Source: Latrodectus hesperus (lineage: Eukaryota > Arthropoda > Arachnida > Araneae > Theridiidae). Taken from it: a DNA stretch of 64,000 nt. The stretch is taken from NCBI GenBank assembly GCA_037975125.1, contig CM075853.1, forward strand, positions 29,068,295 to 29,132,294, read 5' to 3'. How positions within the stretch are numbered: position 1 is the stretch's first letter; every line of letters starts with the position of its first letter. Below the pieces are notes generated by a model. That model searched no databases and had not been told where the DNA came from. It saw only the letters and a list, made by a program, of their open reading frames with translations. Below, one piece after another: positions 40,514 to 53,820 of the stretch. A program made the translations under genes and the position numbers.

Positions 40514-40799
40514 CCGCCCACCCTGTCTACTGGTCAGAGTCCCTGACTACGGATAGGGAGGTCCTGGGTTCGAATCCCGGTTCGGGCATGGATGTACTTT
40601 CTCTCTCTATCTATCCTGTCTTTGTCCTTTCCTTGTATGAATGAGGTGTGAATGAATGGTTGCCTGCCCTATAAACGGGTCCCTATGGCATGTGTGTACT
40701 GAGGAAGTCGGACTCCATACTGAAATATGGTTCAATTCAAAATGTGGAGCAGTGCACCCCATATTGCCAGCCTAGCTGGCACACGACAACAACAACAAC
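40514..40799 (+). mobile_element. tRNA-derived SINE, family B, well preserved
   Basis: The head starts CCGCCCACCCTGTCTACTGG, with the B box GGTTCGAATCC at 40567-40577, CCCTATAAACGGGT near 40670, GAGGAAGTCGGACTCCA near 40701 and an ACAACAACAACAAC tail. A perfect 14-bp target duplication ATTAAATATTGTAG occurs at 40500-40513 and 40800-40813. That is the longest in the window and implies a recent insertion. The ORF 40690-40926 is a shadow. Confidence 0.95.
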
Positions 40800-40813
40800 A
40801 TTAAATATTGTAG

Positions 40814-43800
40814 AGAGTTTGAAATGCTTCATTAAAATAATATTTAAAAATTCTATAAACTGTTCCTGTCCACTTTATTATTTTCTCTTCCCATCACAGA
40901 ATATACAAGAGTATGAAGTATTCTAAATGTTAAATAACATAAGGATGTTCTGAAAAAATCATTGTTAAATTGCTTAAATCATTGTTTAATTATTACACGT
41001 TGATATTAAACCTTTACTTTTGTTTTAAATTAATGGAAATTTCAATTCTAATGCCAAATAGAAAAAAAAGCAAACAATGAAATTATTAGGTCATAAATTA
41101 AAATAAATACATATCCAATGAAGTATTCTTTTATTCAAATTAATCTTATTTGAATAAATTGATTTACGTAAAAAATAGCATATTTTAAAATAAAAGGTAT
41201 TATGATAATAAAATGTTTCATTAAATATATTTGAATAAAATATGAAACAAGTTGGGAGCTTAATAAAGAATGAAAGAATTATTTAAATAAACTAATATAT
41301 ATCATATTATTTATGTATAACAAGATTTTATGATAATCATTTTATTACTTTTATGAAACTGTCTTAAATTAATAATCAAACTTTCTATTTTTAAACATAA
41401 TATTAATTGATATGTAATTAAGCTATACTTTCATCAAACTATGATAAATTAATATACAAAATTAATAAATATAACATTTCTTCACAGAGATTTCTTTTCC
41501 TGATTTTCAGAAAATTTACTAACCAGAAAATATGTGGATAAATTATGCTTGAAAATTTCGTCTTTTAAACCATGCAAATTAATCTTTCAACAATAAATGT
41601 GATTAAGTTGGAGAACAAATACTATTTTCAACTTTCTAAATTGTAATTCATAACTTTTCATTTAGCTTAATGAATGAGCAACCACCATGAAAATAAAAAT
41701 GGTCACAGATTTTACAAGTGAACATAAGGTTCTTTTCACAATACAATATTCTTATGGAGATAATTATCCAACGAATTATGAACTATAACCCCTAAACAGC
41801 TTGAAAGGAAAATTTATAAATAGGCAAGTAAAACTATAATTTAATTTCTCTTGGCATATATAATAGCTATAACTTAGCAAAGAATAAATTTAAATTAAGT
41901 TCAAACAATTAAAGAAATGGGAAGTATTCCTTGAATTAAATTTTACATTTTTCTTGGATTGTATGTATTTAAAGTATTAGGTATTACACAGTAAAAATGC
42001 AATTTTCGTAAAAAGAGAGGTAAAACCATTCTACAGATACTGTTTTGTTAAATGTAGTCATACTTTCAATGACATAAAGATAAAATAATCTTTTGTGTTT
42101 CACTTGAAATCACATAACTTTATAACATTCTGTATATTTATTATCTGCTACATATTGACAACAAAAATCTTTAGAATTAAGTCCTTTCTTGAGTTTAGAT
42201 GGAAGACTATTAGTTATTTTCTTGTTAAATTTATGCCAAATCATTTTAAATTAACATAAATTGTTTTTATGTTGATTTTAAATATATAATTTTAATTATA
42301 TCACATTTAATTATTATTAGAAGAATTCAAATTAATTATATGGTAATAGGGTACCTTGAAAATTATAATTTAAAAAGATGTTTATTAAAATTATTGTAAT
42401 TTAAGAAATAAATATTACATAAAGATAGTTTCTGTATTTCAAAACAGAAAAATTTATAAAGAAAATTTTGATTTAATATTTATGTCTTATTGTCTTACTT
42501 CCTGAAATTAGTCTTTTTTCTTTTAGATTCTGAGTATTGAATATTAATAATAAAATAATATATTCCTTATGAAAACTCTTTTCATCCTGATTTGTAAATA
42601 TGTTCTTTTTTTGATGAATAAAAACTTAAAAATAGTGCTTATTGAAACCGTTATTTGTTTTATTATATTAAATTATGCTGTAAAATAATTTATTCTCGAA
42701 TGAATATATGTTAGTGAAATATTTTCTCTTTAATTAAAAATTTAAATTTTAGTTCTTTTTACTTACAATAATTTTATAAGTAAGGTTTCACAGAGATTAA
42801 GAAAGCAACGAAATGTTACCAAACTAATTTTGTTTTTATTTATATTTCATAGAAGATAAAACTGTTTGAACAGATTGAATTAATCATCATAGGAAAGACG
42901 AATTTGTTTAGAATGGATAACATTATAAAGTCTAAATTTTATGATGTTTGCATTAAAGATCAAAAAGTTTAGAATTGTTTTCTGCCGAAGCTTTTATGAT
43001 GATATGCATAAGTTTGTATACATGCATATATAATTTTAAAACTACAGAATAATATCTTTATATCATAATATAAGAGTGTGGAATAACAAATATCCGAAAT
43101 AAACTTATTTTTAAATTTTAGCAATTCCCATAATTAAACTGTTAATACATATGATACAGGTAGACTATTATTTCAAAAGGATTTAATTAAATAAAAAGAA
43201 ACAAGATGTTTGACAAAATAAATAACATATTTTGCAAATAAAGGTATAAAAAGTCATGAGTGCTTATGATTATGATAAAGAAATTAATTTTATTTCATTG
43301 AAACTACTATTATAAGATCAATCATACCTTAAAATATTTCATTAAGAATGCATTTCGTTTTTTAAATTTTATGTATATTCAATTTTACTTTATTAAAATT
43401 TCATATTTTAAATACTTTATAAAAGCAGGAATTTCTAGAACGTTTACATTTTTTTAAAAATATATAAACTAAATACAAAATAAGTTTATATTATTTCAGT
43501 ATATTTTTTTCAGAATATACATCGAATATTGATAAAAATTTAAGATATATTTTCGTTTTATCTCGTAGAATGACTTTCTGCTTAGAAAGAGTTTCCACTT
43601 TATGCACACACTTGATTCTTTACGATTCATTTTAAGTCTTTAACATTGAGTTACATAACTACGAAAACTTTAAAGCATTTGCAGAACAGTTAAACTAGAA
43701 TCTATGAATAACTTATAATTAAAGATCACATTTTGATGAATATTAAAACTGACACTCTTTATTCACTGTGAGCAGAAGATGTGAATGAGAAGAAAAATAA

Positions 43801-44588
43801 AAGAAAGAGATTGTTAAAGTTATAAATATTGAAGGTACAAACACAAAAAAGGAGTATATTTATTAACATAATAAATAAATTCAAGTAAATAAAGAAATCT
43901 ATTAAATATGGAAGAGAACTATTTTGTATATAGCTGAATAATTTCCAAATTTTTATTTTTCACAGTTAAAAAATTTCGGGAATAATGGAATTGTAGGGAG
44001 AGAATTATCATATTAAAATTTAATTATTCTTATTTATTACATGAGCATTTTATACCCATTAAATTACAATAATTCAAAAGAACAAATAAGTACCAAATAA
44101 TTATTAAACTTTCAAATTATTTTTTTAGCCTGTTTGACAAATAAAATACGCTATTAGTTATTAGTAAGGGGAATACATTAACGTTAATGATGGAGATTAA
44201 AGCACTCGTGCACAACTGCTAAACAATTTCTTATTGTTAACTTAAAAATATAATTAAGCTTATATAATCTTAAAACGTAAAAACATTTTAATTTGTAAAA
44301 TTTACTGTAAATCTTGTGAAGACATGCGTTAACTTTGTTTTAGTCAAATATTTTAAGTAAATAAATTGTTTTAAGTATAAATCAAAATTTTCCTTTTATA
44401 TCGTTTCGGTTAAGGTTTATGAGTATTTTAAAAATTTATAAAAGTTAATTGAATTATAATTATACATGGATTTATTAAATTTTTAGGCCAATTTATGGAG
44501 CATAAGTGGACCAATGAAGTTCTAAAGCAATAATATTTTCTATTAATTATTAAAGATGAAATTCAGTATTTAATAAAATAAATTAAAT
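40814..44588. other. Long AT-rich stretch, no gene seen
   Basis: Nearly 3.8 kb of uniform AT-rich sequence. No coding frame, tRNA-like sequence, tandem array or paired termini were recognised. Confidence 0.6.
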
Positions 44589-44590
44589 TA

Positions 44591-44615
44591 CACTGCTGCC
44601 CCATCAAATTGCAAC
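44591..44615 (+). repeat. Left terminal inverted repeat of the Tc1-like element
   Basis: It begins CACTGCTGCC directly after the TA target and ends TTGCAAC. It pairs with 45955-45979. Confidence 0.85.
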
Positions 44616-44804
44616 ACCAAGAAAGACAAGAGATATCACAACAAAATTTATTTTGTAGATAACATATTGACCAATTATCAAATGATTAATGTTATAGACT
44701 TTCGTGAAGATCAGACGTTTCGTGAAGTTTCGTGAAGTTCATGACAAAATCAGAAGCCAGAGTAGCCGCCAGTGTTGAAGGTCACCGCTGTCACACTTCG
44801 ACAT

Positions 44805-45740
44805 TTATTCAAAGATACTTTGGATGTGTTCTTGGGGTACAGCAGACCAAGCAGCTTCCACACGTTGCCAAAGTTGATCTGGCGTGGCAGCAGAGGATGT
44901 AATCTGGGTCAATCTTTGAGTTATTATGGACAACATGTTTTCTATCGGTGAAAGATAAGGAGAGCAAGCCAGGCAGCGAAGCAGTTCAATCTGGTGATTG
45001 ACGAAAAACCCTTGGACAATACGTGCTACGTGTGGATGCGCATTGTCCTGTTGAAATACGACTGTAGGGAACCCCTGAAGGTAAGGAAAGACAACTGGCT
45101 CCAACACCTTAGGGATGTAGCGTTGGCTATTTAAAGAACCGGAAAGAGGTGTGCGAGAGTAATATCTAATACTGCTCCATATCATAATACACGGTGCAGG
45201 ACCAATGCGACGGAGCATTTCTTCTCCACGGTGTGTCCAGACTCGAATGTCACCATCGTGGGGTTGCAGACAGAAGCATGACTGGTCAGTAAAGATAATT
45301 TCGTTCCATTCTGCCATCCATATCCTTCTTCCATCGCACCATTGGCGTCGGAGATGTCTGTGGTTCTACGTCAAGGGTAGAAGAAACAATGGACATCTTG
45401 CAGACAGACCACACTGCTGTGAACGGCTTCGAATGATGCGTTACAGAATGAATGTGTTATGCCATGGCTCCTGATGTGGCTGAGCGATCTGACAATCCCA
45501 TGCGCACAATTTGCCTGTCATCACGTGAAGTGGTGCACTGAGGTAGATGCGATCGAACACGTCGGTCCGTCTTACCCTCCTGCATCCAACGATATCATAT
45601 CCACATTACAGTTGTTTGGTTTTGCCCAACACGACTACCGACTTCTCTGAAAGATAATCCCCAATCTAGGTAGGCCACTATCATTCCTCTGTCGAAATCG
45701 GATACTTGATTAAAAAAGATTCCTGTTTTCTACATGGCAT
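44805..45740 (-). pseudogene. Tc1-like transposase pseudogene
   Basis: The largest open part (44805-45317, 170 codons) holds the DDE catalytic region: D11 in FTDQS, D91 in QQDNAHPH and E126 in SPYLSPIENM. Thirty-four residues separate the last two, giving DD34E. The N-terminal part (about 45318-45740) holds a helix-turn-helix stretch (FDRGMIVAYLDWGLSFREVG) in another frame. Visible damage includes a frame change near the start, in-frame stops at 45595-45597, 45457-45459 and 45366-45368, a probable small deletion near 45430, and a stop at the C-terminal end just after a SIFE segment. The original role is nuclear cut-and-paste transposition. This copy is dead. Plus-strand ORFs at 45205-45650 are shadows. 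Confidence 0.9.
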
Positions 45741-45954
45741 AGTTGATGGTTTTGTTTGAAAACAAAAAAAAAGGAAGAAAAACACAATTGCCGAACTTGA
45801 AATCGTCGAAATATCCAAGCCTTAAACAGTGCTTTGAAATTGCACCACGATCGCGAGTGACGTGCGTTTGTGCTGAAAATCTAATCATTTGCATATCTCA
45901 CCTCTGCTAATGCATGTTGTAAATTTCATGTTATTTACATGCTTCCTTCAGGAT

Positions 45955-45979
45955 GTTGCATTTACGGTGGATAGCAGTG
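45955..45979 (-). repeat. Right terminal inverted repeat of the Tc1-like element
   Basis: On the minus strand it starts CACTGCTATCC next to the TA target. It matches the left end at 17 of 25 positions. Confidence 0.85.
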
Positions 45980-45981
45980 TA

Positions 45982-46658
45982 GTTGGAAATTCTTTATTAA
46001 ATTTATGAAATATTTGGTTGTTCACTGCAACATCATGACAGGATGATGCTTTTAAGAATGGAATGTCTCTGGTTCGAATTTAAACCATGTTGAGTAAATG
46101 GCGATGAATGTTTATTTGCTTACGTGCGCTTATACTGAAATGGTTGTGTGAGGCGTACCCTGGATTGTTACCATTTAATATGCTTCACTATTTTTAGAAT
46201 GATTATCCTAAATGGAAAAATGTTAAAAATAACACTTTTTATATGTTGAATTAGTGACTTTGTTTAAACATTTCATTCGAAGAAGTATTCAACACTAAAT
46301 TTTTTATATCCTAGTAATTTCTATTGAAATATTTAATAACATGTAAGAAAAATGCTTTCTTCAATTATAATACGAACGAGACAATTTTACTATAGATATC
46401 TTTTAAAAATTACTCAGAAAAGTATCAATATTTCGTATCAAACATTTTTTATTCATGGAGTATTACGAGGGACTCAAACTGGATGTAAAATTAATTCTTT
46501 CTGAATAATTTTAAAGTCAAAGAAATGTAAAACTTTATTAATTTTTATATTTAAAAATCAACTGAGCAAGAGTTACTCATGAAATATTCATGACCTGTTT
46601 TACTAGAATGTATTTGGAAAATCTTAAAATAATAAAATATTTAAAGATTGTATTAAAG
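45982..46658. other. AT-rich DNA with a possible tRNA-like relic
   Basis: CTGGTTCGAATTTAAACC near 46069 resembles a degenerate B box of an old SINE head, with no recognisable body. Nothing else was seen. Confidence 0.4.
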
Positions 46659-46707
46659 ACATGAAGAGAAAGAGAGCCATGAAAAGAGAGAAAGAAAGAG
46701 AGAGCCA

Positions 46708-46742
<35 letters not shown>

Positions 46743-47212
46743 ATGAAGAAAGATAGAGAGCCATGAAGAGAGATCGAGAGCCATGAAGAGAGAAAGAGAG
46801 AGAGACATGATGAAAAAGAGAGCCATGAAGAGAGAAAGAGAGAGAGACATGATGAAAAAAAGAGAGCCATGAAGAGAGAGAGAGAGAGAGAGAAAGAGCC
46901 ATGAAGAAAGATAAAGAGCCATGAAGAGAGATCGAGAGCCATGAAGAGAGAAAGAGAGAGAGACATGATGGAAAAAATAGAGCCATGAAGAGAGAGAGAG
47001 AGAGAGAGAGAGAAAGAGCCATGAAGAAAGATAAAGAGCCATGAAGAGAGATCGAGAGCCATGAAGAGAGAAAGAGAGAGACATGATGAAAAAACGAGAG
47101 CCATGAAGAGAGAGAAGAGAAAGAGCCATGAAGAGAGAGATAAAGAGCCATGAAGAAGAGATAGAGAGCCATGAAGAGAGAGATCGAGAGCCATAAAGAG
47201 AGAAAGAGAGAG
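46659..47212. repeat. GA-rich minisatellite of CCATGAAGAG units
   Basis: At least fifteen units related to GAGCCATGAAGAGAGA alternate with pure GA runs and a GACATGATGAAAAA variant. Bases 46891-46964 recur exactly 120 bp later, showing a higher-order period. All three minus-strand frames stay open for 143-205 codons and encode repeats of the type SLFMALDLSSW. That follows from the array lacking stop triplets on that strand and is not evidence of a protein. Confidence 0.93.
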
Positions 47213-49525
47213 TCAATCGCAATGTCTCACAGAGTATTTCTTGAAAAAGGTGGAAACATTTTCATGACAGACACTCAAACAGTTGATTTAAATTTATGTT
47301 TCACTTTTTCTACAGTGTATATAATATAAAATAAAATGATTAATATAAAAACAACTTCTTTTGGTTGCGCTAAATTTGCATAAAAGGGCATCAGTATTTG
47401 TTATTTAAGACATCTAGAACATTTTAAGAAAATGTTTACGATCATAAAACCCTATATTAATAGGCATATATTTTTAATCATATGATAGCCAAAATACATG
47501 AAATTAATTTAATCATCAGCTTTTATTAAGTATATTCAAACATATTTTTGCCATCAATTACTTAACTTTGTAGCAAATTAATAAATTGAACACCTAGATT
47601 TAATGTAAGAAGATTTTAATTTCGATTAGCGATAGAATTAAATATTTTGATAGAAATTCAAAACTTCAATTTTTACATTTTCTTCCAATCACTCATTGAA
47701 ATGTTATGGTAATTTTCAGATTTTTATATATTTTTATTGTTTTATATGTACTTACTAAATTGTTTACTTTTGAAATATTCTCTGATAATATGAAAATAAA
47801 TTTTTTTATGCTTGGAAAATAGAATGCATGAAACTGATTTTGTAAACAACTTTATAACAGTTTTTAAAATATCAAGAAATTTTGCATAACAATTTCTCTT
47901 TAAAATATGTGACAGCTCATTTTATTGTAAATAAAAACAATTAAATTCTAAATTTTATGAAATTAATTTGGAGATTTAAATTTTAGTTGATTCACCTTTT
48001 CAAGGTTAGCACATTCCTAATCTTTCCTACTTTATATGTCAACTTAAGAATTTAATTGAAATCTATTAATTTAGTTCCTATATCTGGAGATAATTTAAGT
48101 TAATTTATGGATATATGTTTGATTCATTTCAATTAAGGCATGGATATAAATATTTAAACTATACATCGCTAAAGTTAATTAAATTCCTGACAATATGATA
48201 AATTATGTGCTTTTAAAAGCAATAGCTTGTAAAAGCTATCTTGAAGGTTTTCTAAAATACATCTTATTAAAATGTTTGCATAATGAAGATTGAAGTAAAA
48301 TGCAGGCATGTTGTTAATTTATCAATCTAAATTTGCTCTTTTAAAAATATTTTATTTAAATTTTATAGTTCATCTTACGTCAAACATAAAGTTTTAAGGA
48401 TTAGGAAAAATAGAAGAAATACTAACTGATATTATATAACACACACACAAAATAATAAGCGTAAGACTTCATTTTCGGTGCGCTATAAAAGTTGCGATAA
48501 GGATTTATTAAATAGCTCTTAAATTGGGACGTATAGGAAACTGGAAAACATTTTTATCTTTACTGAGAATAATAGAAAAATATGTGAAAATAGGATTATG
48601 GTTACAATTTATGCAGAAAAACTTAATTATTGAAGAAAAATTTGTTTAACAAAAATATGCATTTATAATTTTTTAATTTACATGTAGCAAGAGATATAAA
48701 TAGCGAAAATTAATGAAGTTTTTATGTTTGAGTATCTAAATGAATTCTTTTTATAAAATCTTAATTTTTTAAAATAGTTAAAGTTTGAATAATTTGCTAT
48801 TTTCAAGAAAGTGTCTTATGTTTCACAATTTACCACTCTAAGTAAATATTACTCTGTTATCTTTAATATAACTATGCTATGAATATGGATTTCATAGTGA
48901 CAAAACTTAGTAATAATTATTAATTTATAATATAAAATTCTTCCAATTTTAGCTAAAGTTTTCATAATAATATTATAAATCATTGAAAATTCATTTAAAT
49001 TTAAAGTAAAATTCATATTTAAACAGCATAATAATTTCATATCTTCAAAAAAATTGTTTTTATATTAAATACATTTTTATTACACAAAATGTTTTGTTTT
49101 CTTATGAAATTTTGCACAGATTTTAAAAATTTAGTATTTTTTCTTTATGTAGAATTTTATAAATCCAAAAGATTTATTCAAACAATTAAAAATGAATTAA
49201 AACTGTCCATTTTCGTTCTTAATGTTATTTCTTCATCATGAACTTGCACTAAAACATTGAAAAATTTTAACAATATGATTTTGGTAAAAAATAATAATAC
49301 AATCTGAGAAAGGACTAAGAAACCCTTAGTACATTAAATAATGTCACTAAAATAAACTCTGAGGTTTAGTTTAAAGGACATAATATATATTTGATAACAC
49401 AAATGTGATTGTTTCAATAATAAATTCAAGAGATATATTTTTCAATCTCCGATTATTCAGTTATATTCAATGAAAAAAATTTAGCACCATTTTTAATGTT
49501 TACTCATTTAAATAAACAACAACAA
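47213..49525. other. AT-rich DNA, no gene seen
   Basis: No recognisable coding, RNA or transposon signal. The ORF 48849-49040 is AT-driven. A short ACACAC run is near 48441. Confidence 0.6.
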
Positions 49526-49546
49526 TATATATCCGTATATATATCC

Positions 49547-49627
<81 letters not shown>
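49526..49627. repeat. (TA)n microsatellite
   Basis: Two TATATATCCG units lead into a pure TA run. Confidence 0.93.
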
Positions 49628-49631
<4 letters not shown>

Positions 49632-51321
49632 AAGTTCGTTATTAAAATTTTAATTTGAAATAATTTAAAATATTATTTAAAACTACAAACAAAATATTTA
49701 GATAGAAAAGTAGAAAAAGGAACACTCACACAAACATTTATAATTTGAAGCAGAACTAAAAAGCTTCTGGTACTTTAAATTAGCTAATGAATATTAAAAA
49801 GGGAGTCATTAAACTTTCTAGTTATAATATTAGCTAAAATATTAATTGAGAGATTTTTGAAGTTTGGAGTATTTGAACAATGATCAAACAAATGTGCTTT
49901 TGCTTGGATATGCCTAATACTACTTAATAACCCATAAGGAGTCTACTTTAGTGTAGATGATACACTTCTTAAAAGTAATCCAAAATTAATTTCCAATTTC
50001 AATAATAGTTTTAGAATTTCTACAGGTATAGTTTTAATATTTTTTTAGAGCTTATATGTAAGCATGGATTTCAAAAACGCCGAAGATTATAGATTCATGA
50101 AACTTTTTGACTTTTTTCTTCATGACTTTTTTTTCACTTTGTTTTGGATGTTCTAACTGCCTAAGGCAACCACGCATTTTAATATCAATTCTGCAATTTG
50201 CTTGCTGGATGACGTTTCGTGAATAGTGGGCCGTAAAAACGTATGGCTAGAGTTGGAAATACGGGAAACTCACAAGCACTCACCTCAGTAGGTACGCATG
50301 GAGAAAAAAAGCAAATGCTTTCTCCAATTGTTTAACAATGGCCAAGAATAAACTTGGAAACTTTCACTCTGAACATCAATGTTTTACCATTATGTGATGA
50401 CAAGATCTTTATTTCTACGTCTTTAATAATACTTTAATTAAACATATGTAACACGTTAGAATAAGTATTTCTTATATTGGAAGTAATTCTGTATTCTGTA
50501 AAAAAATTCGACACTAAAATATGTATCAAATTTTTAAAATTAATAGTACTGTGTTATTAATTCAAGATTTTATAATTACACAATGATGAATATTGGTTTC
50601 TTGTTTATATATCTTAAGTAATAATCTTACTGATTTATATTAGTTATGATTTACTTAATTTTATATTTCCTTTTTTTGAGTAAAATTTTATTCATAAAAA
50701 TAAAAGATTTTTGAAAGATATTAAAATCTCTCGGAATATATATCTTTTTCATTAATATTCAGGGTTAACAAAAAACATCATGATATCAAATTTTCTTTTA
50801 CTTTCAGAGAGATAATTTATATGATAAAGGTTATATTTATAGATATTTCTTTCATGCACTTCAAAATGAAATAGGCTAATCGAGGATTATAATAGGTGCT
50901 GCGTAAGGAAATGTTAGCACTTGCAGTTATATAGTATAAATTTTTTCGTAACTTGTAATTTCACTTAGAATATAATGTAAAATTACTTTAACAACAACAA
51001 TACGAATTTTATTTTAAATTTTGAGTTTGATTTATATTTTCCCGTAAAAAATGGTATTGATATCGTACGGTGGTTATATAACTTACTATTTATTGATCTT
51101 AAAATAATATATTTTTCAAATTCAAAATTTCCTAATTTGCATAAAATAGAACAAAATAAATCAATTTTGGTTTCAAAGAGCAGATATTCTTGTAATATAA
51201 TCTTATTTTATTAAAACGAAATAAGAAATATTGACATAGTATAAATAGTTTTAAAATTATTGTTCTTAAAATTGACTCTTTAAAGTAAACTTTAAAAATC
51301 AGAGTTCCTAAAGAAGACAGC
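49628..51321. other. AT-rich DNA with a more complex patch near 50130-50350
   Basis: The patch includes several CpGs and TGGATGACGTTTCGTG, but no ORF, tRNA-like sequence or transposon end that I can recognise. The rest is AT-rich. Confidence 0.45.
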
Positions 51322-51519
<198 letters not shown>

Positions 51520-52539
51520 ATTTGCGACATAACAATAATATTTAAGTAACATCCAAGAAAATGTATAATATTATTTAAATTTTATCTTCTTTACTGTTAC
51601 ATTTCGTTTTAAATATGAAATTAAATTAAATTGGAAGAATATATACGTATATTTAGCTTTTATAAATATTATTTTTGTACTTTTATGTATACATCAAATT
51701 TAGAATTTATTGTTTTCATGTTTCAATTACTGATGGGGACATTGAATTATTATTATGAAAAAAAATTGTGTGCCTCATCTTTGAAAAATAATTATTCTAA
51801 TGAAAATAAAGAGAATTGAAAGCTTTTACCTTTCCTATGTTTAATTTTCATGCAATTGAATAATAGCTCATAATAACATTTTGCTCTAAATAAACGTTTA
51901 TTTCATGCTACACATTAAACAATTTGATTATAATGCAAATATTCTATATAGGGTATAAGTAAGTTATTACTTTATATTTAACTGTAATAATCCATTTTTA
52001 GTACTTAAACTATGCTTTTAAATGGGATGATTTATCTTGCAAAAACTAAAATATTAAAAAATGAAAACGTTTGAATTGAGATTATTTTGTCACATGAACA
52101 TCAACATTAATTACCTTGTTATGTAAAAATATTCTCTAATGTTTGTTGTAAATTACACTGTTTTTGTCATTATAAATATTCATTACCGACCTTACTGAGA
52201 AATGTAATTAGCTAAATAAGAAAATTTTGCCCTTAAGTCTTTTATTTTATGATAATTTGGATCTAGAATCAAACATTTTATTTTAGCAATTGCTATGAGA
52301 AATATATAAATATTCATATCTGATGTCATTGGCATAAATTATGATAGAGGTAGTATTAGTAAATATAAATAATGTCTATTAATTTGAGGAGAATTATGGT
52401 CCTCCGGCATTTTACCAACATTTTTTAGTTTTTGTCTTATTATTATAATCTGAATGTTTTCTTCTAGGCTTTTCCATTAGTAATGTTTCTTAATATGAGC
52501 AAATAATTGTTTTAATAAGTGTAGTAGCAACAGATTTTG
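51520..52539. other. AT-rich DNA, no gene seen
   Basis: The ORF 51631-51819 is AT-driven. Nothing else was recognised. Confidence 0.55.
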
Positions 52540-52757
<218 letters not shown>

Positions 52758-52762
52758 ATATG

Positions 52763-52791
52763 AAAGATGAAGGAATGTTTCCTTCATCTTT
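52763..52791. repeat. Perfect 13-bp hairpin beside a TA array
   Basis: AAAGATGAAGGAA (52763-52775) pairs with 52779-52791 across TGT. A further copy of the arm (AAGATGAAGGAA) occurs at 52843-52854 after a second short TA run. Confidence 0.8.
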
Positions 52792-52854
52792 TTCTTATAT
52801 TTTCTTCATCATAATATATATATATATATATAATTTCACATTAAGATGAAGGAA

Positions 52855-53445
52855 GGATTTAGGAAGGAGCATTCCATTTTATTACACTTTATACTAATTT
52901 TTGATATAAGTTAATGTTGTAGAAATAAAATAATATTACCAAATTAATATGACACTTAATAAAAATATAAAAATTTTGAATCAATTGCAACTGCAAAATA
53001 TCTTTCATAAGGTCAATTAAAAGGCACAGCATTAATAATATGCGTGTTCCCAAAATTATATCAATAATTTTAACACATATTATTGCTTAAAATGATATTT
53101 AATTTCAAAAATCCATATATTGATTCATTGAGTTAGTAGAATACTATATTTTGTAAGTTTATTAAAATGTTAATAAATGTTTATATTTTAAATCCTATGG
53201 TTGCATCGCTATGAAAGATTTAAATAAGATACTGCTATGTTTCATGAAATGAATGGCTTAGATAAAGTTTGTTATTAGAGCACACACAAAACAGTTAGGT
53301 ATTAACAAAGCTAACCTAGTAATCAAGAGTGAAAATGTTTTTTATCATAATATTGTTTGATTTGGAAAGTCTTCAACATGGCGTTCTAATAATAATCAAT
53401 CATCTAATAATGAGATGATATATCTTATGAAATTTTGAAGTTTCT
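52855..53445. other. AT-rich DNA, no gene seen
   Basis: Nothing recognised. Confidence 0.55.
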
Positions 53446-53820
53446 GGGCCGTGGTAGCCTAGTGGTTAGGACATCGGCATTTAGTCCGGAAGGGCGAGAT
53501 TCGATTTCCAATGCTTCCAAAGACCCACCGAGTACATTTAATATACGTACTCCTTAAATCTGTAAATTCGAAAGTCCTGTGTTTGGTCTTTCAGCAGTTA
53601 CCATGGGTGTAATGTGATCTGGAGAAAAATTCCACCCTCTTCATATCAATGTTAAAATTGAGGTAGTGGATCCTCTGGTGGTGCCATCTATCGGAGGAGT
53701 TTAAAATAAAATCATACTTTCATTTTTTGTGGTGCTTTGGTTAAACGAAAGTCGCAACCTCTTATTTAAATTCGTATAGCCAGCTTGGCTTGTCCAAGTG
53801 TCTTAAGTAACAACAATATA
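53446..53820 (+). mobile_element. tRNA-derived SINE, family D, full length
   Basis: The head is CCGTGGTAGCCTAGTGG (A box at about 53455-53470), followed by a B-box-like GATTCGATTTCC at 53498-53509. Family D body blocks follow (CTTAAATCTG, GGTGCCATCTATCGG). The 3' end is GCTTGGCTTGTCCAAGTGTC with an AACAACAATATAACAAC tail. No clear target duplication was identified. It is the plus-strand counterpart of the copies at 29131 and 31076. Confidence 0.88.

Larger units (their letters stand above)
44589..45981 (-). mobile_element. Tc1-like (Tc1/mariner, DD34E) transposon, nearly full length, inactive
   Basis: The element is bounded by TA at 44589-44590 and 45980-45981, the standard Tc1/mariner target. 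Its ends are inverted repeats of about 25 bp: CACTGCTGCCCC at the left and, reading in from the right, CACTGCTATCCA, with a shared TGCAAC at the inner edge (17 of 25 positions match). Its length of 1389 bp is normal for a complete Tc1-like element. The transposase lies on the minus strand and is broken by stops, a frame change and small deletions, so this copy cannot supply its own enzyme. The AT content is lower than in the surroundings, marking it as inserted DNA. Confidence 0.92.

Noticed and set aside
45205..45650. Plus-strand ORFs of 89 and 63 codons
   Set aside because: They are antisense to the Tc1-like transposase pseudogene, which explains the open frames.
46659..47212. Possible CRISPR-like array from regularly spaced CCATGAAGAG units
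   Set aside because: Spacing is irregular and the intervening DNA is itself GA repeat and not unique spacers. The genome is eukaryotic in character.
46577..47222. Minus-strand ORFs of 143-205 codons rich in Ser, Leu and Phe
   Set aside because: All three frames are open because the GA minisatellite lacks stop triplets on that strand. No signal beyond the repeat itself supports a protein.
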